Shown here piece after piece: positions 16,570 to 24,823 of a stretch of 64,000 nucleotides of DNA. Source of the DNA: Paenibacillus glycanilyticus (GTDB lineage Bacteria > Bacillota > Bacilli > Paenibacillales > Paenibacillaceae); contig NZ_JAMBNP010000006.1 of assembly GCF_023715145.1 (NCBI RefSeq), positions 248,001 through 312,000 of the forward strand, read 5' to 3'. The position numbers were made by a program, and so were the translations under genes. Position 1 is the first letter of the stretch, and every line of letters begins with the position of its first letter. The notes under the pieces were generated by a model. That model was not told where the DNA came from, made no database searches, and worked only from the letters and a program-made list of their open reading frames with translations.

Positions 16570-17688
16570 CTAACTCGAACGTTTTCCGCCAAGCAGCAGA
16601 TTGAGCTGCTCAACCAGATCGCCTCCTCCCGTGAGGGAGACGCTTCCGACGTTATCGCATATTTTCTCCAGGAACTCGAGCTCCTTCAAGCGGTAGAGCG
16701 TGGCATTCTCATCCATCAGCTTCGCCGTATTCAGCAGGCTTCTTGTCGAGGCCGTTTCTTCGCGCCGCGTAATGAGATTAGCTTGCGCTTTTTTCTCCGC
16801 AAGAAGCACCGTGTTCATAATGTCCTTCACTTCACCGGGCAGGATAATGTCCTTTACGCCCGCGCTCAGAAACGCGACACCGTACTCTCCGCTCCGGACC
16901 GCAAGCCTCTCCAGCACAAAAGCCCCGATCTCCTGCTTCGTCCGAAGCAGCTCATCCAGCTTCATCGTCCCTACATATTCCCGCAGGATCAGTTGAAGCT
17001 GAATATACAGCTGCTCCTCGAACCCTCTGATCTCCATCGCCTTCAGCGGGTCCTTCATCATATACTGGCTGACAAAGTTTAAGCGCAGCGTGACTTTATC
17101 CTCTGTCATCATTTCCTGACCCGTCAGATCCAGCTGCTGGCGGCGCATATCCATCGTCTGTACCGTTATCGAAACCGGCGTGCGCCAGAAGCGGTATTTC
17201 CCTGGGCCAAGCTCTCTTTGGAGCACATTGTCATAGAAAAGGAAGGCCTTCTCGTGTCCCGCCACCTCGTGGGTGCTGTAAAGCGAGTTCAGCTTCATCA
17301 GATCGGCTGCGTTTAATATTGCTGGCAGCTCGATATCCCGGGTATTCAGACGGGTGAATGTATGCTTGATAACCGCCTTCCAGTAAGCATGCTTCCCTGC
17401 CTTCAACACGCTGCTGCATCTGCCGTCCTCATAATGAAGGACATATTCATCATCGGCAACATCGATTATATGAAGCTCCTCAAGCAGTCTGTCATCATGC
17501 AGGAACAACGCAAGCTCCTTGCCCGGCACTACAAACGGCTTCATTACGTCCATAACCGTTACCGTCATTTTCGAGAAAAGGGGAAAGCGGTGTTTGCCCG
17601 GACCAAGCAGCCGTACATAGCTTCCGTCCTTAAACAGCAATCCGCGCTGATCGCTTTGTATCGTAATCTTGTTTATATAGGCAGTCAT
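16570..17688 (-). CDS. slipin / SPFH-domain protein
   Basis: A 372-aa SPFH (stomatin-prohibitin-flotillin-HflK/C) protein. The N-terminal 150 residues contain repeated beta motifs (RGLLFKDGSYVRLLGPGKHR and EKAFLFYDNVLQRELGPGKY), and the SPFH core runs about 150-330 (TEDKVTLRLNFVSQYMMKDP, then LAVRSGEYGVAFLSAGVKDI). Such proteins build membrane-associated scaffolds, though no strong N-terminal membrane helix is seen here. GGAGG is 7 nt before ATG. The duplicated N-terminal domain is typical of a bacterial slipin subgroup. Confidence 0.85.
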   Translation of the reverse strand: MTAYINKITIQSDQRGLLFKDGSYVRLLGPGKHRFPLFSKMTVTVMDVMKPFVVPGKELALFLHDDRLLEELHIIDVADDEYVLHYEDGRCSSVLKAGKHAYWKAVIKHTFTRLNTRDIELPAILNAADLMKLNSLYSTHEVAGHEKAFLFYDNVLQRELGPGKYRFWRTPVSITVQTMDMRRQQLDLTGQEMMTEDKVTLRLNFVSQYMMKDPLKAMEIRGFEEQLYIQLQLILREYVGTMKLDELLRTKQEIGAFVLERLAVRSGEYGVAFLSAGVKDIILPGEVKDIMNTVLLAEKKAQANLITRREETASTRSLLNTAKLMDENATLYRLKELEFLEKICDNVGSVSLTGGGDLVEQLNLLLGGKRSS

Positions 17689-17789
17689 AGTATAACCTCC
17701 TTTGATTTGGGGCTGATTGGCGAAAATGCTCCCAAGCCCGGAGCGGAATCCGGCTTAAGAACGGCATCCTTCCTCATACCGGCTGATTC

Positions 17790-17939
17790 CTAAGGCACCG
17801 CGGCAGATTTTCTTGCTTCAATCTGCCTGCGATGCGTTTGGCAGCGGCCTTTCATGCAGGTGTCTCCCGTCCGGTATCCGCGGATTGCAGAGCTCCGGCA
17901 TTTGGTGCAGCTGTAAGAGCCTGCTGAGCATTTCCCCAA
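17790..17939 (-). CDS. possible Cys-rich small protein, 49 aa
   Basis: An open frame with a zinc-ribbon look: CSAGSYSCTKCRSS, then GDTCMKGRCQTHRRQIEARK, giving paired C-x2-C and C-x4-C motifs. The start is unclear: a TTG at 17939 lacks a good ribosome-binding site and a stop sits 9 codons upstream, inside tRNA-like relic sequence. It may be the 3' part of a gene truncated by that relic. Low confidence, but the spacing of the cysteines is unlikely to be noise. Confidence 0.35.
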   Translation of the reverse strand: MGKCSAGSYSCTKCRSSAIRGYRTGDTCMKGRCQTHRRQIEARKSAAVP

Positions 17940-17959
17940 CCAACTTGAACTTTAAATTT

Positions 17960-18060
17960 GATTGATCTCGATTAGCAGTCGAGTCATCGCTCTACCATGA
18001 ACGTCGCCCAGTGACGGTGGAGGATTCGAACCTCCGCAATAGGGTAAAACGCGTACCCGA
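17960..18060 (-). other. tRNA-like relic sequences
   Basis: On the minus strand a perfect T-arm (GGAGG TTCGAAT CCTCC, 18019-18035) is followed by GGTAGAGC and then an anticodon-like arm (CTCGA CTGCTAA TCGAG, 17967-17983). The latter differs by one base from the anticodon arm of the intact tRNA-Asn at 33720, so the anticodon would read GCT rather than GTT. The order is T-arm before anticodon arm, so this is not one normal tRNA; it looks like the 3' half of one gene joined to the 5' half of another. Confidence 0.5.
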
Positions 18061-18207
18061 TCCGACAGCATACCGCGTACAGAGACTGTACCGGTACTGC
18101 GGGATAATCATCGACATCCCTGCCCGGTTCGGCCAGGCCGTTTGCTTTACAACCTCATTATCATCGATGCTCCGTTTCCGGAACATGGTAAAAGTATGGC
18201 GAATCAA

Positions 18208-18328
18208 AATTTTCAACAGAAAAAGCGCACTTGTTTTTCTGTTGAAAATTGCTTCGGAAGCAGAAGCATAAACTTTCTGGAGGAAAAGCAAAGCTTTTTC
18301 TCCAGAAAGTTGCTTCGGAAACAGAAGC
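18208..18328. repeat. two tandem hairpin units with shared GCTTC..GAAGC tag
   Basis: Unit one is a perfect 17-bp stem (AATTTTCAACAGAAAAA and its complement, 18208-18250) plus GCTTCGGAAGCAGAAGC. Unit two is a different long stem (AACTTTCTGGAG / CTCCAGAAAGTT, 18271-18311) plus GCTTCGGAAACAGAAGC. The tag is conserved while the stem sequence changes completely. They lie just upstream of the WYL gene; read on the minus strand the tag precedes each hairpin. Confidence 0.75.
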
Positions 18329-18415
18329 TTAACCAATTGCCACCTATCCTCTTTGGCCCGCCCAAGTTACAATAAAGCTAACTACCTCTTCCAATTGAAA
18401 GGGGCCTTACGGACC

Positions 18416-19768
18416 GTGGCTAAAGAAAGCTTTGATAAAGAAATCCAGTTTCTGCGCATGCTGGTGCTGACAAGCGGCGCTTATAACCGGCAGCAGTTCG
18501 CCGACCGGCTTGGCATCTCGGTACATACCTTCGACAAGACCATCCGGCGCCTGAAGGATATTGCCGGAACCGTTCAGCAGCAAGCAGCAGAGGAACAAAA
18601 CAAAGCGATAACGGACATGCTGCGAACAAGCTATTACGAATCGGCAGACCCGCTGCTGCTGTTCTTGTTCCGCTCGAAGTCACTGAAAGAGTCCGAGAGC
18701 TACCGTCTATCGCTACTGATCGCCGCCCTGCAGGAGCAGTCGCTTACTTCGCTGGAGCTTCTTGAGCTCTGCAGCGAAGGAATGCCGGAGGAGCTTGCGC
18801 TTCCGGATGAGAAAACCATCCGCTCCGATCTCAAATATTTGGAGCAGGCCGGCGTGATAAGACGGGTTCCAGGCGGAAGACCGCAGAAGTATACCGCGCA
18901 TAATGATTTCGTAAGCATGCTGTCAGACGACGAGCTGTCTGATCTGTACGCTTTTGTAGACGTGATGGCCAATACGCAGGTTCCTTCCGTCCAAGGCTAT
19001 CTGCTGCGGGACAGCCTGAAAAAAGCGATGAAGCGCCGGCATCTGCCGGACGGGGCAAGTGATCTCTTCTTATATAAGTACCATTATCATTCGCGCATTC
19101 TGGACGAAGCGCATCTCTATACGATCATGCAGGCTATTGAGGCCAGGCGGAGGCTGACTTTCCACTACTTCACGCCAAAATCCAACCGGAGCTATCAATC
19201 CAAAAATACAAATCCGATGTTTGCTAAGCAATCCGAGGGCCGGCTTACCGAAATACTGCCGCTGAAGGTCGCTTACGATCATCAATACGGACGATGGTAT
19301 TTGCTTGGCCATAGCTCGGGCCGTTCTGGCGTTGCGATTTTCCGGATGGAGGGCATTACCCAGCTGGAGGAAAGCGGACTTGTGTCCGAGGACGAGTATG
19401 TAACACAGCTTGCCGCGCTTGAGCGGAACACCAGATACAGCTGGCTCGTTGATATGGGAAGGCCGGTTGCGGTCAAGGTAAGGTTTTTCAACCCCGAAGG
19501 GGGAAATAGAAACTTCATTAAGGATCGGGTGCAGCTGCAAGGGCAGTGGGGCGTTATTACGGAGGAGGATGAGATCTCATTCCTGTTCGAGATTACGGTC
19601 AACGGCACGCAGGAGATTAAGCCTTGGCTGCGCAGCTTTGGATCCAGCTGCGAAGTACTGGAACCCGGATCATTAAGGCGTGAATTCATTAAAGAATGGA
19701 AGGAGCTGGCGGCTTATTATGAACCTGTTCGAGAAAATCTTCAATTACCGGATGATGGCACAGCTTGA
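18416..19768 (+). CDS. WYL-domain transcriptional regulator
   Basis: A 450-aa regulator with an N-terminal helix-turn-helix (RQQFADRLGISVHTFDKTIR), a second winged-helix-like part (LPDEKTIRSDLKYLEQAGVI) and a C-terminal WYL sensor (VAYDHQYGRWYLLGHSSGRS) plus its extension. WYL proteins bind nucleic acids or nucleotide ligands and often control DNA-damage or defence genes. I favour GTG 18416 because AAAGGGG is 11 nt upstream and a -10-like TACAAT is at 18368; the frame stays open back to TTG 18353. It overlaps the next gene by 50 nt. Confidence 0.78.
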   Translation: MAKESFDKEIQFLRMLVLTSGAYNRQQFADRLGISVHTFDKTIRRLKDIAGTVQQQAAEEQNKAITDMLRTSYYESADPLLLFLFRSKSLKESESYRLSLLIAALQEQSLTSLELLELCSEGMPEELALPDEKTIRSDLKYLEQAGVIRRVPGGRPQKYTAHNDFVSMLSDDELSDLYAFVDVMANTQVPSVQGYLLRDSLKKAMKRRHLPDGASDLFLYKYHYHSRILDEAHLYTIMQAIEARRRLTFHYFTPKSNRSYQSKNTNPMFAKQSEGRLTEILPLKVAYDHQYGRWYLLGHSSGRSGVAIFRMEGITQLEESGLVSEDEYVTQLAALERNTRYSWLVDMGRPVAVKVRFFNPEGGNRNFIKDRVQLQGQWGVITEEDEISFLFEITVNGTQEIKPWLRSFGSSCEVLEPGSLRREFIKEWKELAAYYEPVRENLQLPDDGTA

Positions 19769-20585
19769 TGAGCATGGCGCTCTTGCCGTTACCGCTCAGG
19801 AACGCCGCTGGCTCCTGATGATGCTGGAGCATCCGGATGCTTCCTCCGCAATCGAACCGGAGACGCTGGATCGACTTCGGCAATGTCTCTGCGGGTCGGA
19901 TGAACCTAGCTCCGGCCATTTTCGAACCATCATAATAGAGAAGGCCGGCAGCACCGTTTCTTCGCTTTATCATCCGCTTATGGGAACGCTTAGAAGAATG
20001 ATTGTGAAGAAATCCGGCATGCAGCTCCTCTATACCCGAAAAGACGGTACCCTGCTCCCCCGCCAAGCCGGAGTTCCATACAAGCTTGAATACTCCATGG
20101 TGAAAAAGGAGTGGTATTTGCTCTGGTACAACCGGAGAACCCGCTCGCTGATGACGACCAGATTGCGGAGTATCCGCCTTGTTGAAGACATGCCGGTAAG
20201 CGAGGAATTTTTCAATCAAGCGGCGGCTGCGCTCGCAAGTCAGCTGGAAAAGCGCACGCAGCACGCCACGATTGAAATCATTCCGGCTTACAACAGGGAA
20301 TTGTCCCGGATTCTGTATGCTCTTTCCTGCTTTGATAAGCAGGTTCAATATGACGAACCCGCCGATACTTACGCGATCAAGCTGACGTTTCTCGGCGACG
20401 AAACCGAATACGTGCTGTCGAAGCTCCGTTTTCTGGGCTTGCGCGTGCGTGTTACCGACCATTCTTATATGAAGTATCGGCTACGTGAAGCGGCGCAAAA
20501 ATCATTGGCCCGTTACGGATATGCGCCATCAGCCATCGAAACGGCTCAGCACAATAACGGCATTATGCCCGCCGAAGCCGAATGA
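19719..20585 (+). CDS. second WYL-like protein
   Basis: The 288-aa protein shares a plan with its upstream neighbour: a WYL-type domain (KLEYSMVKKEWYLLWYNRRT) and a C-terminal extension (ELSRILYALSCFDKQVQYDE). A clear DNA-binding helix-turn-helix is not obvious, so it may act as a partner of the first WYL protein. Start ATG 19719 lies inside the preceding gene, indicating translational coupling. Its last 57 bp overlap the 3' end of convergent fabF. Confidence 0.7.
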   Translation: MNLFEKIFNYRMMAQLDEHGALAVTAQERRWLLMMLEHPDASSAIEPETLDRLRQCLCGSDEPSSGHFRTIIIEKAGSTVSSLYHPLMGTLRRMIVKKSGMQLLYTRKDGTLLPRQAGVPYKLEYSMVKKEWYLLWYNRRTRSLMTTRLRSIRLVEDMPVSEEFFNQAAAALASQLEKRTQHATIEIIPAYNRELSRILYALSCFDKQVQYDEPADTYAIKLTFLGDETEYVLSKLRFLGLRVRVTDHSYMKYRLREAAQKSLARYGYAPSAIETAQHNNGIMPAEAE

Positions 20586-21767
20586 GTTGGACAATCCGAT
20601 GCGCAGCGAAGCGGATTGTGCCGTCGTCGGAATATTGGACAGACCGCATTCCGGATCGAGCTGCTCCAGGTTAATGGTAGGCGGCACAATTCCTTCACGC
20701 AGACTCTGTATGAGGGCAATGGCTTCAACGCCGCCCGCTGCGCCAAGCATATGACCTAGCATCGACTTGTTCGCAGTAACGGCAATCCGGCCCGCCTCCT
20801 CGCCAAATAACCGGCTGATAGCCTGGCCTTCCGAGCGGTCCCCAAGCCCCGTGCTTGTTGCATGCGCGCTAATAATGTCTACTTCGCTTGGACGGATCCC
20901 CGCATCCGCAAGAGCAGTCCGCATCGCCGTATGCGCTCCGGCCCCTTCAGGATGAGTCGCGACAATATGATAAGCATCGGAGCTTGCTCCATAGCCAAGC
21001 ACTTCGCCGTAAATCTCCGCATCCCGCTTCTTCGCATGAGCCAAAGACTCGAGTACCACGATGCCTGCACCCTCTGCCATTACAAAACCGTCACGCTGTT
21101 GATCAAACGGCCGGCTGGCCTTCGTTGGATCCTCGTTCCGGGAAGATAAAGCCTGCGCGTTGCCAAAGCTTGCAAGCGACAGCTCGTTTACGGCTGCCTC
21201 TGCTCCGCCTGCAATCACGACATCCGCCAGACCAAGCCGAATGAGCCGCATCGCTTCGCCAATCGCCGTATTCCCAATCGAGCAGGCGGTAACCGGAGCC
21301 AAGGTTGGTCCCGTGAATTGGTACCTGATACTGATCGAGGCTGCCGCCATATTTGCGATCATCATCGGCACCAGCATCGGGCTTACGCGTTCAGGTCCGC
21401 GGCTGCGCAGGATTTCATCCTGCTCCATTAAGGTGCTTAATCCGCCGATTCCAGAACCAACATAAACCCCAACGCGATCCCGGTCCAGCTCCTCCAGCTT
21501 AAGCCCCGAATTTGCAATCGCCTGATCCGCTGCGGCAACGGCAAATTGCACGAAGCGGTCCATCTTTCTAGCTTCCTTGCGGCCAAACAACCCCTCCGGA
21601 TCAAAATCAGAGACGATCCCCGCTATTTTTGTTTTCATCCGTGCTGTATCAAAAGCATCTATGCGCGAAATGCCAGATTCCCCGCGTTTCATGCGAGACC
21701 ATACTTCATCCACCGTTTTCCCGAGCGGCGAGACAACGCCCATTCCCGTAACAACTACGCGTTCCAT
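20529..21767 (-). CDS. fabF: beta-ketoacyl-ACP synthase II
   Basis: A full-length (412 aa) condensing enzyme of type II fatty acid synthesis that extends acyl-ACP with malonyl-ACP. The catalytic Cys is in VTACSIGNTAIGEA (near 163), the two His residues in SAHATSTGLGD and NKSMLGHMLGAAGG, and the C-terminal glycine-rich SNSFGFGGHNAVIVL is present. It stands alone rather than in a fab operon, and faces an MmyB regulator, so it may be an accessory copy for a specialised or stress-controlled product. Confidence 0.93.
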   Translation of the reverse strand: MERVVVTGMGVVSPLGKTVDEVWSRMKRGESGISRIDAFDTARMKTKIAGIVSDFDPEGLFGRKEARKMDRFVQFAVAAADQAIANSGLKLEELDRDRVGVYVGSGIGGLSTLMEQDEILRSRGPERVSPMLVPMMIANMAAASISIRYQFTGPTLAPVTACSIGNTAIGEAMRLIRLGLADVVIAGGAEAAVNELSLASFGNAQALSSRNEDPTKASRPFDQQRDGFVMAEGAGIVVLESLAHAKKRDAEIYGEVLGYGASSDAYHIVATHPEGAGAHTAMRTALADAGIRPSEVDIISAHATSTGLGDRSEGQAISRLFGEEAGRIAVTANKSMLGHMLGAAGGVEAIALIQSLREGIVPPTINLEQLDPECGLSNIPTTAQSASLRIGLSNSFGFGGHNAVIVLSRFDG

Positions 21768-21954
21768 AGGTTCAACACTCCTAATAAAGAATTAACACCC
21801 AAACAGCATAAGACTACGCTTATTCAGGTGGTTATACCTCAAAATTAGTACCTGATATTAAATCATGTTGCCACAGCAAGTATCCTATTACAAGTTGTCG
21901 TTTATCCTAGTATAATGAGTAACAGGATTATCTTATAAGGAGGCACCACCCGGC

Positions 21955-22812
21955 ATGAATCATAAAACGCGGCTCGCCGCGCTTTCGAGTTTCCTTAAAG
22001 CCCAACGGGCCAAGCTCACCCCAGAGGAGGTTGGTTTTCCTCCCGGCACCCGAAGAAGAACGCCCGGCCTGAGGCGGGAAGAGGTAGCCGCGCTAGCCGG
22101 CGTAAGCACAACCTGGTATACCTGGCTGGAGCAAGGCCGGGACATTCAAGCCTCTCCGAATGTACTGGATGCCATCGCTTCTGCCCTGCGCCTTACGCAT
22201 GATGAACGCAAGTATCTGCACGGCCTTGCGATGGAGCCAGGGGCTGGAGCATCCGGCACGGCTGAGCTGCCGTCCTACTCACCCGATGCGGTCAGCCCGC
22301 CGTTACGCAAAATCCTGCAGGAATTAAGGCAATGCCCATCGATCATTTCGGACCGCCGCTGCCAGATCGTTGGCTGGAATGAAGCCGCGGCGCATGTCTT
22401 TGTCGATTTTGCCCTGATCCCCGAATCGGAACGCAATATGATCAAGCTGCTATTCACAAGGCAGGAGCTTCGCCGCCTTGCCGTTAATTGGAAGCAGTTC
22501 GCGAGCGGTTTCTTATCCATCTTCCGGGCTTATTATGGGCAATATGTAGAGGATAACTGGTATGATCAGTTTCTGAATGAAATGAAGGAGCTGCATCCTG
22601 ATTTTCAGGAGCTATGGGAGCAAAGCGAGGTGCGTACCGCGCCTGAGGTTGTCCTGGAATTCCGGCATGCGAAGGCGGGGAAAATGCTCTTCCACCTGAC
22701 TTCCCTGCAGCTGCAGGGCGGATTGGATCTCCGCTGCAGCATCTATACGCCGGCGCCGGACAGCGATACGGAGGAGAAGCTGAGCAAGCTCATGACAAAA
22801 AAACCGTCCTAG
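21955..22812 (+). CDS. MmyB/MltR-type XRE transcriptional regulator
   Basis: A 285-aa regulator. The N-terminal XRE domain has the family signature TPGLRREEVAALAGVSTTWY followed by LEQGRDIQASPNVLDAIASA; the C-terminal half is the MltR ligand-binding domain (VGWNEAAAHVFVDF, LVEFRH-like strand VLEFRHAKAGK). A structural study linked this domain to fatty-acid binding. It is divergent from fabF across a 187-bp gap, so control of fabF by lipid status is a reasonable inference. GGAGG lies 11 nt before ATG. Confidence 0.9.
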   Translation: MNHKTRLAALSSFLKAQRAKLTPEEVGFPPGTRRRTPGLRREEVAALAGVSTTWYTWLEQGRDIQASPNVLDAIASALRLTHDERKYLHGLAMEPGAGASGTAELPSYSPDAVSPPLRKILQELRQCPSIISDRRCQIVGWNEAAAHVFVDFALIPESERNMIKLLFTRQELRRLAVNWKQFASGFLSIFRAYYGQYVEDNWYDQFLNEMKELHPDFQELWEQSEVRTAPEVVLEFRHAKAGKMLFHLTSLQLQGGLDLRCSIYTPAPDSDTEEKLSKLMTKKPS

Positions 22813-22838
22813 CCTGTTCCCAGGCAGAGACGGTTTTT
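22798..22838. terminator. bidirectional terminator overlapping a stop codon
   Basis: The arms AAAAAACCGTC and GACGGTTTTT pair around a loop of about 20 bases. The left arm overlaps the last codons of the MmyB gene; the convergent hydrolase gene uses the other side. Confidence 0.85.
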
Positions 22839-22848
22839 GACAGCATGA

Positions 22849-23715
22849 TTATTGTACAGTTATCATTCGGTTCGTTAATGCACCCAGCTTCTCAATCTCG
22901 ATCGTGACAACATCGCCATCCTGCAGATAGACTTGCTTCTCCGGCGGATAGCCCATCACAACGCCTTCCGGCGTACCGGTAAGAATAATATCTCCGGGCG
23001 ACAACGTCATGCACTGCGAAATATAACTGACGAGCTCCTTGCAGTTAAAAACCATATCCGAGGTATTCGAGTCCTGGCGCACCTCTCCGTTAACGGTGCA
23101 GCTGATCCGCAAGGCATTGGGATCTTCCACCTCATCCTTGGAGACGAGGTACGGTCCGATAGGCGCGAATTTATCGCAGGATTTGCCGGCCAGCCACTGG
23201 CTTGTCCGCGTCTGCAGATCACGCGCGGACAGGTCGTTGGAAGCACAATAACCAAATACATAATCAAGCGCTTCGTCCTCTGTTACATTTCTCGCCGTAC
23301 GTCCGATGACAATGGCGAGCTCCGCTTCGTAGTCTACCTTTTCCGTCGACTTTGGCAATGGCACATCCTCGCCATGCGCGGCAAGCGCATTGTTGAACTT
23401 GCTGAACAGAATAGGATATTCGGGCAGCGGCATGTTTGTCTCCTCCGCATGCTTGCGGTAATTAAGACCGATGCAGATGATTTTCCCCGGCTCAGGCACG
23501 CAAGGACCGTAAACAATCTCAGACTCCTTCAAGTAGCGTACCTGCTCTCCTTTATGCTCCGCAAGGTATTGCCCGAGCCTGTTGAATTCCGCTTCTCCGC
23601 CTTGCAATAACCCGCTTAAGGTGATATCGCCGGCATCTGCAATGCCTTTATCAGTGTGTACTCCCAATCGATAAGAAGCCGAAGCTTCCTTTTCCCTGAA
23701 GTTGACCAATTTCAC
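22849..23715 (-). CDS. fumarylacetoacetate hydrolase family protein
   Basis: A 288-aa FAH-superfamily enzyme, a metal-dependent hydrolase, decarboxylase or isomerase of 2-oxo acids. Landmarks are KIICIGLNYRKHAEETNMPL, the metal-binding VDYEAELAIVIGR and GYCASNDLSARDLQ, and LSPGDIILTGTPEGV. GTG 23715 is chosen because GGGAGGG lies 7 nt upstream and the homology starts there. It appears monocistronic. The exact reaction cannot be read; ureidoglycolate lyase or acylpyruvase-type roles are alternatives. Confidence 0.9.
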   Translation of the reverse strand: MKLVNFREKEASASYRLGVHTDKGIADAGDITLSGLLQGGEAEFNRLGQYLAEHKGEQVRYLKESEIVYGPCVPEPGKIICIGLNYRKHAEETNMPLPEYPILFSKFNNALAAHGEDVPLPKSTEKVDYEAELAIVIGRTARNVTEDEALDYVFGYCASNDLSARDLQTRTSQWLAGKSCDKFAPIGPYLVSKDEVEDPNALRISCTVNGEVRQDSNTSDMVFNCKELVSYISQCMTLSPGDIILTGTPEGVVMGYPPEKQVYLQDGDVVTIEIEKLGALTNRMITVQ

Positions 23716-23797
23716 GAATAAGCCCTCCCGGTCTGCCAATGATATACAATAGATTCCTCCTTATTATAGCCCTGCTTGTCCTGCGGAACAAAAGAAA

Positions 23798-24655
23798 TTA
23801 TCCGTACCTCTTCATCATCCTCAGGAATTTGCTGCCCGTGAGCGTTGGTGTTCCGGCATTCAGCCGGAGTACTTCATCGGAACCCGGCTTGTTAATGCCC
23901 GGCTGAGTTGTGAAGAATAACGTCACACCCGCCTCTTTCTCCAGCTGCTTGGCTGTCCGGTTAAAGACTCCGTACGGGAAAGCGATCATCTGGTACGTGT
24001 TATGCAGCTCTGTCTTCAGACGTTTCTCCATCAGCCGAGCATCCGCCCCCACGCGGGCCAGATATTCCTTTTTGGTCTCAACCCGGCCTTTGTCCTTCAG
24101 ATAGATGGGGCTGGCCAGCATAGGTCCCGTTTTATGGCTCTTTTTATCAAGTGAAGCATAGTCATGCTGATGGTACGTATGGCTGTAAAAGCTGAAGCCC
24201 TCGGCTTTAAGCCTGCGCATGGTATCCCAGGTCAAATGCTTCGTTTGAACATTCTGCTTGTCGCTGCTCGATCCGATGATAAAGTGAGTAGCGGTAAAAT
24301 TGTATTTTTTCAAAATCGGAACCGCATATTGGTCAAAGCTTTCGTAGCCGTCATCAAAGGTAATGACGACCGCATTGTCCGGTACCTTGGCTTTATGCTT
24401 CATAAAGTCCGCTAACTGTTCCGTGCTGATGACATGATAGCCGTTCTCCTTCAGAAGCTTCATTTGGGTGCCGAACCGGCCGGGGGAAATCGTCGCTTCG
24501 CTTTCCTTCCCGTCAATATGATGATACATAAGGACAATAACCTTGTTCTTATAATGTACGGGTTTGTTATTAGCAGCATTAAGCTGGTAGTGGGACACCG
24601 GCCAAGTGATCGCGATGGCGATGACGAGGAGTGCGGCAATCACTTTTACTCTCAC
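23798..24655 (-). CDS. secreted polysaccharide deacetylase
   Basis: A 285-aa NodB-homology enzyme that removes N-acetyl groups from a surface polysaccharide or peptidoglycan. A signal anchor occupies 1-28 (VIAALLVIAIAITWPVS), the domain opens with VIVLMYHHID, and the catalytic Asp pair is in VITFDDGYESF; FYSHTYHQHDY supplies the metal-binding His residues. This matches the IcaB/PgaB-like subgroup. The start is GTG with AGGAGG 8 nt upstream. Its promoter carries the same 11-bp-spaced operator as the four genes that follow upstream in the cluster. Confidence 0.9.
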   Translation of the reverse strand: MRVKVIAALLVIAIAITWPVSHYQLNAANNKPVHYKNKVIVLMYHHIDGKESEATISPGRFGTQMKLLKENGYHVISTEQLADFMKHKAKVPDNAVVITFDDGYESFDQYAVPILKKYNFTATHFIIGSSSDKQNVQTKHLTWDTMRRLKAEGFSFYSHTYHQHDYASLDKKSHKTGPMLASPIYLKDKGRVETKKEYLARVGADARLMEKRLKTELHNTYQMIAFPYGVFNRTAKQLEKEAGVTLFFTTQPGINKPGSDEVLRLNAGTPTLTGSKFLRMMKRYG

Positions 24656-24702
24656 AACTTATTCCTCCTACGGATGTTTGTTTAAAGTTCCTTACTGGCT
24701 TC

Positions 24703-24772
24703 AGTATAGAGAGGCGTTATCTCCAAACCATGTCCGCCTTGTAACGAAGCTGTAAACAAATTTCCTGTAAAC
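24703..24772 (-). promoter_or_regulatory. shared operator/promoter, copy A (deacetylase)
   Basis: On the minus strand TTACA copies occur with starts 11 bp apart, followed by ACATG 11 bp further and a -10 box TATACT at 24703-24708. A third, more distal TTACA lies 15 bp upstream. The layout matches the other five copies in this cluster. Confidence 0.75.
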
Positions 24773-24777
24773 AAAAA

Positions 24778-24814
24778 AACTCCCGGTTCAGCTGGAGCGG
24801 CTGTACCGGGAGTT
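24778..24814 (-). terminator. terminator of surface protein 1
   Basis: AACTCCCGGT / ACCGGGAGTT stem, with TTTTTTT on the minus strand just before the deacetylase operator. Confidence 0.85.
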
Positions 24815-24823
24815 CTTAAAGCC

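Noticed and set aside
17960-18060. Functional permuted tRNA
   Set aside because: The acceptor arm pairing needed for a permuted tRNA (ACCGTCA with a 5' TGACGGT) is not found and no stable D-arm forms, so a relic is more likely.
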